Source: Brachionus koreanus
Lineage: Eukaryota; Rotifera; Eurotatoria; Ploima; Brachionidae
DNA length: 64,000 nt
Direction: 5' to 3'
Assembly (NCBI GenBank): GCA_016987375.1
Contig: PJRA01000401.1
Coordinates: 984,659 to 1,048,658 of the forward strand
The notes beneath the pieces are model-generated. The model ran no database searches and was not told where the DNA came from. It worked only from the letters and a program-made list of their open reading frames with translations. Shown piece after piece: positions 43,101 to 49,915 of the stretch. Numbering within the stretch: the first letter of the stretch is position 1; every line of letters begins with the position of its first letter. The position numbers and the translations under genes are program-made.

Positions 43101-43651
43101 TTAATTTGTTGGTACTTTTAGGTCATTATTGGATTAAAAGCTTATTAGCACCAACAACAGTAACACGTAGAATATGTCTAGTGAAAGGTGAAAATTTTCT
43201 TAAAGTAAGAAGAGCATAAAAATTGGTTTAAAAAATTCAATAATTGTGATTAAAGCCTTCAGAAGAAAAAAGGTGCTTGTAGACACCATGAAGATTTGCT
43301 AACTATTGTTTATTTTTTTTTGCAAAATTTGTTAAGAGAAGTTTGTGAATGAAAAATAAGCTTTTAGAATTTTGCTTTAAAAGAAACATCCTTTTTTGAC
43401 TTTTTTGAGTTAGTTTTTCAACCACTTGCTAAGAAATTGAACCGTTCTATCAACACCAAATGTTATCCATTTTTTAGAAAAATCTTAAAGAACAGTGAAT
43501 TTTGAAAAAAATAGCACTGTAAATACTTCATAATTAGGGTTAACTGTTTGAAACAGAATTTAATGATTATTAAGAGTTTAATAAATGATTACTTACTTGA
43601 AAGACAAATAGATGTGAACAATAATAAAGCACAAATAACGGTATTTGTCAT
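40130..43651 (-). CDS. Secreted protein with seven EGF repeats and a C-terminal Hedgehog-type Hint (Hog) module
   Basis: Exons 43651-43597, 41860-41628, 41560-41335, 41243-40848 and 40785-40130 join with matching phases to 521 residues. Residues 1-18 are a hydrophobic signal peptide. Residues 20-303 hold seven EGF-like repeats with six Cys each, ending in C-x-C-x(4-7)-G-x-x-C. Residue 305 starts a Hint domain: C305 in VCFSGDTSIE, SELKRGDYIKTF, SPLH (374-377) in place of the usual Thr-x-x-His, then EAGAYAPLTETGTVYVN, LASCYA (C449) and a C-terminal GIFWYCKFFLN like the end of vertebrate Hedgehog proteins. In Hedgehog this module cuts before its first Cys and attaches a sterol to the released N-terminal part. 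There is no Hedgehog signalling domain, so the EGF array would be the released part. Whether it still cleaves is untested; two active-site positions differ from Hedgehog. Confidence 0.9.
42547..42827. mobile_element. Foldback MITE, GACAATG/CATTGTC ends (copy 2), 9-bp duplication
   Basis: Begins GACAATGTGAAATTTC and ends AAATATCACATTGTC. It is flanked by TTTTAAATT at 42538-42546 and 42828-42836, a perfect 9-bp match although of low complexity. The inner arms pair (CTACAGAAGTCTGCAAAATT against GATTTTGCAGACTTCTACCG). It has no ORF and is the same family as 259-553. Confidence 0.75.
43110..43290 (+). mobile_element. mariner-like transposase HTH fragment (copy 2)
   Basis: The frame reads GHYWIKSLLAPTTVTRRIC, then VKGENFLKVRRA, a stop, and frameshifted remains of the next helix. 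It parallels the fragment at 12360-12600 codon for codon over about 40 residues. Stops make it non-functional. Confidence 0.6.
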
Positions 43652-44119
43652 AATGGTAACGAAATTCAAATCTAGATGTAATTTTTTTGTTTTTGATTTT
43701 TTTCTAAATTGAGCTTTTAATTTAATAAAAGTTTGAAAAAAAAAAGTAAAAAAAACAAAACTTATTTTTTAAATATTCAAAAATTAATGAGTAAAAAATT
43801 ATGGTCCTAATCGAGAGTTGGTGAATATTTAAGATTAGAAAAAAATAAACCAAAACCAACTTTTGTGTATCGGTTTTCACCGGCACAATAAAAATTTGAA
43901 TATTTTTTGTCTAAATAAATAAATCAAATTTTATTAAGAAGATTTTTGATAATTAAATTTTATTGTCAAACTCGACAAAGAAAAAAAATAAAGAGTTTAA
44001 GGAATAAGACTATTCGCCAAATGTATATTTGTTGATTAAATATTTTGTCATATCGTATTTCATAAAGTTTCAATTTGAATTTTTCAACAGGTTAATCAAA
44101 TAGTGATTAGAACGAAGGA

Positions 44120-44125
44120 TTTATT
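44120..44125 (-). terminator. Candidate polyadenylation signal of the BOD1-like gene
   Basis: AATAAA on the minus strand about 73 bases past the TAG stop. Confidence 0.4.
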
Positions 44126-44197
44126 AATTGAATTAATTTAAATTTTTTATAAAAAATAAAAAAAAAAAAGAAAAAAGATGACATGTGTCCGACTAGT

Positions 44198-45297
44198 CTA
44201 ATCGGATTCAAGCTCGCTCAAATCACTCGTATTTACATTACTCACTGATATATCATCAAGTATTCTCGAGTCTTCATGATCCAATTTCCAATCAAAGCTT
44301 AATTCAAATCGAATTTAATTAAAATTTTGCAAAAAAAAAATTGATAAAAATTACTTGTATTCATGAGTGGGATCAATTTCCAGCTTGGGCTCATCACAGC
44401 TAGAGTTTTGTTTAGCTGTTTTTTTTATTTGAATCGGTTTTGATTTGAGTAAATTTTTTGTTGTTGACTTTTCTTCTTCAAGGATTAGACATGTTCACAT
44501 TTAACATGATACTCAAATGGGTTTGAAATTACCTTTCTTTGCTGATTCTTTTTCTTCACTTGGTGTCGACTTTTTGTCCGACTCGGATATTTTGCGAGTC
44601 TTTTCAGATTTTGTTCTTTCACTTGGCAAAAAGTCTTCGACACATACTTTTGTCTGACTAGGCGACTCTGTCTTCACCGGTGGCTTGTTGTCCGCTACAG
44701 GTGTGAATGCAATGTGTTCAGGAATAAATGATGCTCTTGGCTTATTCTCACTTTCACTTTCTGAAACCATATTTTTATACCTCAAAGCAAAATTAAGAAA
44801 TTTTTTCTTTTTACCATTTGGTTTGACAATTTTCTCCACAATGGAATCAACTAGTGGCCTCAGAGCCGGGTCTTTTTTTGAATCAATTGCTTGATTTATT
44901 AAATTAGTAATCTCTTGATTAAATGATAAATTTCTTTAATAAAATAATCTATTTTAATTAATTTAAAATTTTTTCTAAGTTTATTTACTCATAAAGCTTG
45001 CGTCTGAGTGTATCGCGAATTTCGTTTTTTCTGAGAGGAACACCCAATTTTTCTTGATCTTCAAGAAATTTTTTTACATATTCTTCAATATTTTTGTTCA
45101 AATTTTGAAATAATGGCTAAAAATTCAATTCTTTTCAATTAAATTTGATATATTTTTAATTAAATTTTATTTTTTTAGCTAACTTGAGAGGTTATTTCGC
45201 CAAAGCAGTCTTTTCTCAATCGGTCAAAGTGTCCAGCTGCTTTAAACTCTTTAATTACATCTGAAACAACGGGCCTTAAATGTTGGTCTTTGTCCAT
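44198..45297 (-). CDS. BOD1: BOD1 / COMPASS-Shg1-domain protein, 6 exons
   Basis: Exons 45297-45184, 45116-44989, 44933-44815, 44760-44533, 44475-44355 and 44297-44198 join in phase, 810 bases, 269 residues. Residues about 5-120 form the Shg1 domain shared by BOD1, BOD1L1 and yeast Shg1: VVSDVIKEFKAAGHFDRLRK, DCFGEITSQPLFQNL, then a helix pair through LRKNEIRDTLRRKL and PALRPLVDSIVEKIV. The rest is Ser/Lys/Glu-rich and ends in an acidic tail (DLSELESD). In vertebrates BOD1 controls kinetochore phosphatase activity and BOD1L1 works with SET1 methyltransferase and at stalled forks; this product could be the ancestor-like single version. The 54-bp segment 44761-44814 has GT and TTTCAG borders but is also open in frame, so it may be retained, giving 287 residues. 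BOD1 versus BOD1L1 cannot be settled by eye. Confidence 0.82.
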
Positions 45298-45844
45298 TTT
45301 AGATGGTATAAAATATAAACTTATAAAATAATTTTTTTTTCATAATTTTTTAAAGCTGGTATGTTTTTTTTTAACATGCATGCACTCTTCATAAAATTTT
45401 GCAAATTTGTTTCTTAATTTTATTAATTAAAAAATTTAAAACTTTTCTTTTTCCAATTTGAATTAATCAACAAAAAGGAAATGTCTCCGTCTTTTCATCT
45501 TAAATTAACAGAAAATTTTATAAAATATTCTCTATGCATAATCATGTTGAATTATTTCCTGTAAATTTTTATTAGCAATTAAATTTTTTGGATAAATTAA
45601 AATACACTTTTTAAGAACAAAAAATTACTTAATTTGTTTATTTTTTTTCCGGCTGGTCTTCCACGTATATTCTTAAATTTATTTTTCATTTTTTTCCAAT
45701 CTATTCTTTTATGCTAATAATGACTGCTCATCTATCTAGACTTTAAATACTTACTAAATTGCGAGCTTAATGGAATTTATGTGATCACATTTGTAGTTTT
45801 TTAAAGTAATTTTTATTGAATATTATCAGATAAATTAATAATTA
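45298..45844. other. Upstream flank of the BOD1-like gene
   Basis: AT-rich, no supported exon. The promoter of the minus-strand gene should be here; no distinctive element is visible. Confidence 0.35.
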
Positions 45845-46145
45845 ATTTTTGTTTTCCTTAAGACTAGGCACTTATGTGTCAATATCGGGGTCAGTGCTAG
45901 CCGATTCAGGTTTTAAAGATTACTTAGGTTCTGATCTATTTAGAACTTCTCTAAAGTGTACAACCAATCTTTGTCATTGCTCTCATTCAGTTGTCACTAA
46001 TGTTGTTCTTTTCTGTTATATCGCATTAGTGATCTTGAATAGCACATGTAGGTCCCTTTTTAAGCTGACTTTTTCTGCTTACGCACTAGTTTATTTTGTT
46101 TCACTTATATTATTACAATACAATAATGCTTATAATTTCTTCTAA
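45845..46145 (-). mobile_element. LINE fragment, linker between endonuclease and reverse transcriptase
   Basis: Reading the minus strand through two stops gives LVTTE, then QRLVVHFREVLNRSEPK and a tail with STDPDIDT. This order (a TTE-x-E-Q block, W-x-x-H-F-x-x-V-L-N-R, then a D-x-D-I-D-T block) is typical of the linker upstream of the reverse transcriptase in one group of LINEs. The plus-strand ORF over the same bases is its shadow. Confidence 0.6.
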
Positions 46146-46859
46146 TTTGGTCAGATACATATTTTAAGTTTCAAATAAAAATTATTCCGTTTTGTTACTT
46201 TAGATTTTTTTCAACTTTTAGTTTGAAGCAATGTCAAGGAATTTTATTTATTTGTATATTTCTCATTTTCTTTTTAGTTTCTTCTTATTTTAGTAAGTCA
46301 CCGCAACGGGTGTTCAAAATGTAATGACAGTAATTTTAGAATAAAAATAAAATATGTTCTTATAATCAGAAGACTGAAATTTTGTATAAATGTAACTTAA
46401 TCTCTAATGTAAAAAAATTAATTATTAGTTTAATTGAATGCTGTTTATTTTCTGAATTAGGCCAATTACATTACCTCTGACCTTTTCTTAAAAATCACCT
46501 CGGCACAATGCTTTCTAGAAAATTAAGTTTTTTTTATCATATTAAAGAAAATTTTACAAAGATTTTAAATATATACATGAATTAGTTATAAACAATCATA
46601 CATTCAAAAGTTATGATAAAAAAATACTAAATTCTGACATTTATTTTTTTGGTAAAAATTCGAGTGTTTTAACATATTCGATCATAACTTTTGAATAAAA
46701 TAAGATAATGGCATCAAATTTTGTACATATAGACTCAATTGCCTGATAATTAATAAAAGTTAATTAAAATCATATATTTAGGCGCTATATTTTAAGTACA
46801 AAAATACAAAAATGGTTTTTTAGAAAGCTACAATAACAAGCTTTAAAATGTGATATTAA

Positions 46860-47045
46860 GAGTGTTGGTAGATGGAGTGAATAAAAATCCTATTTGGTTC
46901 AACCGAGATATTAAACAAACATGTCAACTTAAATTCAGGGCTTTTGCCAAATATAGAGGAGCTTCTACAGCGAACAAACAAGAGCTTTTGCAAGTTGTTT
47001 GCGGATGAAGCAAATTGATTAGCGCCATTAATAATACAACTGATC
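46860..47045 (+). mobile_element. LINE fragment, pre-reverse-transcriptase linker
   Basis: The frame reads NPIWFNRDIKQTCQLKFRAF, then AKYRGASTANKQELLQVVCG and a stop. A W-F-N-x-D-I-K-x-x-x-x-x-K-x-R-A-F block followed by an N-x-x-x-L helix is the usual linker of jockey/CR1-like LINEs. Confidence 0.6.
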
Positions 47046-47600
47046 AAATGTAGGGCTGTAACTTTTCTATTTCCACTGAGGAAATAGAAATAAAATTTAT
47101 TTATCTTATCAGGAAAAAGAAATAACTCTCATTTCTTTTACTATGAAAATTAAATAATTTTTGTTTCTTATTTCCAAGAAAAGGAAATAATAATTATTTT
47201 GTATTACCTGAAATTAGGAATAATCCTAATTTTTTTTTCTTGGAAAAAAAAGAACTCTTGTATTAATTTTTATTTTATTTCTAATCAAACTTAGTTGTTA
47301 AAAAAATTTTAAACAAGCCTTAGACCAGATTTAATGAAACGGAAAATACTTTAATAGTTCGAATTCAAAATAAAATTGATTATAAGTACAGGGTATTATC
47401 CTTACTAAAAATAAAAATTTTTAAATATTAAAATATAAACTTCTTTTTTTTTCGAAAAATCATGCCCAGTTCAAAATTAACTTTAAGCCAAAAAAAATCT
47501 CAAAATTCTCTTCTTGTACTCCATTCATTAAAAATCTCTAAAATAAACAAAAAATCCAAAAAGGCTCAAAAGTCGAAATAAAAAAATAATCCGAAATGTT
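47046..47600. other. AT-rich segment inside the transposon nest
   Basis: No identifiable coding remains. It contains short direct and inverted AGGAAAT/ATTTCCT motifs at 47070-47240. Confidence 0.35.
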
Positions 47601-47604
47601 CACA

Positions 47605-48092
47605 AAGAGATATAATTATTTGTAGATGATTTAGAAACTCAATTATTTGAAGATGGAGTTCAAGGTGAAGACATGACAACCGATGATGAATCAGATTTAA
47701 TTGAATATGATGGAAAAAATAAGACAAATCTTCCGGATGCATAGATTCACTTTGAGAGAATATTCGATGAAGAATACATCTGTTTGATTTGTAGAGAAAG
47801 TAATAAACAGTCTGTAATTAAAGCACCTAAAAAAAAAGACGGAAACTTAAGAAAACATCTCGGGAGCTATCATAAAATGATAAACTATATTATCCATCTC
47901 AATTAAAAATATTCACTATAGTAAGTTATGTTAAAGAAGAAAAAAAAAGAGTTGGATTTTGCTGCTATAAATTGCATAATAATTGATGGGCGACCTTTTA
48001 GTGATTTCAAAAAATCAGGATCAGGAATGTTTTTAATCGTTGCAGTCCCCGGATATATTGGACCAAGTCGGCAAACGGTCAAAAAGAAATAA
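47605..48092 (+). mobile_element. hAT-type transposase fragment with BED-like zinc finger
   Basis: The frame reads EYICLICRESNKQ, GNLRKHLGSYHKM (a C-x2-C...H-x4-H BED-like finger), then after a stop LDFAAINCIIIDGRPFSDF, KKSGSGMFLIVAVPGY and GPSRQTVKKK. The last blocks match the start of the hAT transposase core (a D-G-x-P-F region followed by P-x-Y-x-x-P-S-R-x-T-V). Stops and loss of the catalytic and dimerisation regions show a truncated copy. Confidence 0.7.
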
Positions 48093-48129
48093 TGTATATT
48101 GGCAACTCAAAGATTGCTAGGCAAAAATC

Positions 48130-48452
48130 TCAATGCTAAATGCAGATGGTTTGAGAGTTGAATTAGTTGAGACTACTACTGAGCGCGATCTTGATGTAAT
48201 GGTGAACAACAAATTCAAATGGAATGATCAAATTGACAACGGCGTTAATAAAGCTAACAACATGCTTGATATGCTCAAGAAAACGTTCGTGCTCAATCGT
48301 TTTTGTAGCTTTATAAAAAATATGTTAGACCGCATCTAGAATACTGTGTACCTGCCTGGAATCCTTATTTGAAGAATATATTTAGACTTGAACAAGTACA
48401 AAGAAGAGCAACGAAACTTGTTCCACAAATAAGAAGTTTGAACTATGAGTCA
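48130..48452 (+). mobile_element. LINE C-terminal fragment broken by the assembly gap
   Basis: The frame reads VETTTERDLDVMVNNKFKWN, ANNMLDMLKKTFVL, then shifts to [19 protein letters not shown] and [20 protein letters not shown]. This is the conserved LINE tail after the reverse transcriptase. It is related to the fragments at 3780-4215 and 63500-63900, so at least three copies of this family lie in the window. Confidence 0.8.
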
Positions 48453-48610
48453 NNNNNNNNNNNNNNNNNNNNNNNNNNNNNNNNNNNNNNNNNNNNNNNN
48501 NNNNNNNNNNNNNNNNNNNNNNNNNNNNNNNNNNNNNNNNNNNNNNNNNNNNNNNNNNNNNNNNNNNNNNNNNNNNNNNNNNNNNNNNNNNNNNNNNNNN
48601 NNNNNNNNNN
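48453..48610. other. Assembly gap, 158 N
   Basis: Unknown bases inside the LINE fragment. ORFs drawn across it are not meaningful. Confidence 0.99.
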
Positions 48611-49084
48611 AACAGATTGGACAATGTCGGTAGAAACAAAAATAAAAAAAAGTCTACTATAGCGGGATTACGTTAGTCTGCTTTGTCAGTTTAGTTAAAC
48701 TAAACCTGACCGTAGAATATTAACTATTATTATTATTATTAAACTAAAGTATGGTAAATAAAATTTATTAGTTCGAATATTAATAATCACAATGATTAAG
48801 ATCAGGTGAATTTGGTGGCCAATTGTTTTTATTGATGAATTTATGTTAGTTCTTTTCACAATACTTTTGACATACTATTTCAGTACTTGGCTCCATCTTG
48901 TTGAAAAATCATACCATGATTATTTAGCTTTATTTAATAATAAATTTGATTGACCATACTTTAATTTAATATCACATTTTAAAGCTTGTTATTCTAGAAT
49001 TCAAAAATTAACATCATTCAATTAAAATAATAATTAATTTTTTTACATTAGAGATTAGGTAACATTCGTACAAAATTTCGTGCA

Positions 49085-49230
49085 GACTTGTTTTTAAGTC
49101 ACAAGTCTTAAGTCAAGTAAAAAGACTTAATCTTCAAGTCAAAGACTTAAATTTTTTTTTAAGTCATAACTTTGACTTAAATTTTTGTGACTTAGATTTA
49201 AAACTGAGACTTAAAAACAAGTCTGGTCTT
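49085..49230. repeat. AAGTC/GACTT-rich foldback repeat
   Basis: AAGTC or its complement GACTT occurs more than a dozen times in about 145 bases, including AAGTCACAAGTCTTAAGTCA. The outer ends pair (AGACTTGTTTTTAAGTC on the left with GACTTAAAAACAAGTCT on the right), forming a hairpin. Similar short patches occur at 29530-29600 and 12335-12360. Confidence 0.75.
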
Positions 49231-49915
49231 TTGATTAAAGGAACATATTTTATTTTTATTCTAAAAATACGATCAGTACTTTTTGAACATCCGTTACTTA
49301 TTTTTTTCTTATAATTTAATTATAATTGTCTTAATAAACTTTATCTAAATTCTTATGTTTTATTTTATATGAAAAATATTCTTGTTTTTTTTTCGTCTAT
49401 TCACTCTAATATTTAAAATTTAAGTGATTTAAGTGCTTAAAATTGTAATCGGTCTGAGAATGCAATCAATTTTGCAAAGAAATATAACAAATCTAAATGT
49501 TGTTATAGTAATAATAGTAATAAATAAAGAAACCCCATGAAAAAAATTGTCGATAAAGTGGACAATTTAATTTGAAATAAAATTTTTATGGCTATGCTTT
49601 AAAATGATTTTTAATTATTGCTATTCTGGAAGCATATTTTCATGTCCCCAAAGCTCTGCAAACCTTTATTTTATTTATAAATAAAATTTTTAATCTTGAA
49701 AAAATAAAATCATTTTAAGCATTAAAACTAAATAAAAATTAAATGACTTATTTAGTTAATAATAAAATTTTAAGAGCTTTCTATTTGTTATTTTCATTTA
49801 GATAAAGAATGATAAGATTTTACTATTCTTGTAGTTTTATCAATTTAGAATAAAAATTGAAAATTTTTAAGAAAAAATTGTTCAATGTTCAAATTCTTTT
49901 GAATCGCTTTTTAAA
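49231..49915. other. 5' flank of the LRR-like/RT gene
   Basis: AT-rich with no supported exon. Presumed promoter of the plus-strand gene; there is no LTR-like direct repeat matching the region after 52741. Confidence 0.4.

Larger units (their letters stand above)
41861..43596. other. First intron of the EGF-Hint gene with mobile-element relics
   Basis: 1.7-kb intron that separates the signal-peptide exon from the EGF exons. It contains a foldback MITE (42547-42827) and a mariner HTH fragment (43110-43290). Confidence 0.6.
46370..49085 (-). mobile_element. Decayed Tc1/mariner-type transposon invaded by other elements
   Basis: An exact 28-base inverted repeat pairs 46832-46859 with 48970-48997 (AACAAGCTTTAAAATGTGAT and complement). 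A second inverted block pairs 46376-46440 with 49015-49080 (AATTAATTTTTTTACATTAG and complement); about 390 bases of extra sequence separate the two blocks on the left only. Near the right arm, 48750-48960 on the minus strand reads MIFQQDGAKY, a frameshifted middle and NNWPPNSPDLN-like sequence, the second Asp motif and the W-P-x-x-S-P-D-L-N motif of mariner transposases. LINE and hAT fragments lie between the arms. It is dead. Confidence 0.65.

Noticed and set aside
43110..43290. Possible extra exon of the EGF-Hint gene
   Set aside because: It is on the opposite strand and matches the mariner HTH fragment at 12360.
45849..46145. 98-residue plus-strand ORF with hydrophobic stretches
   Set aside because: It is the antisense shadow of a LINE fragment read on the minus strand.
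48369..48662. ORFs across the second N block
   Set aside because: The gap provides the length; only the LINE residues before it are real.
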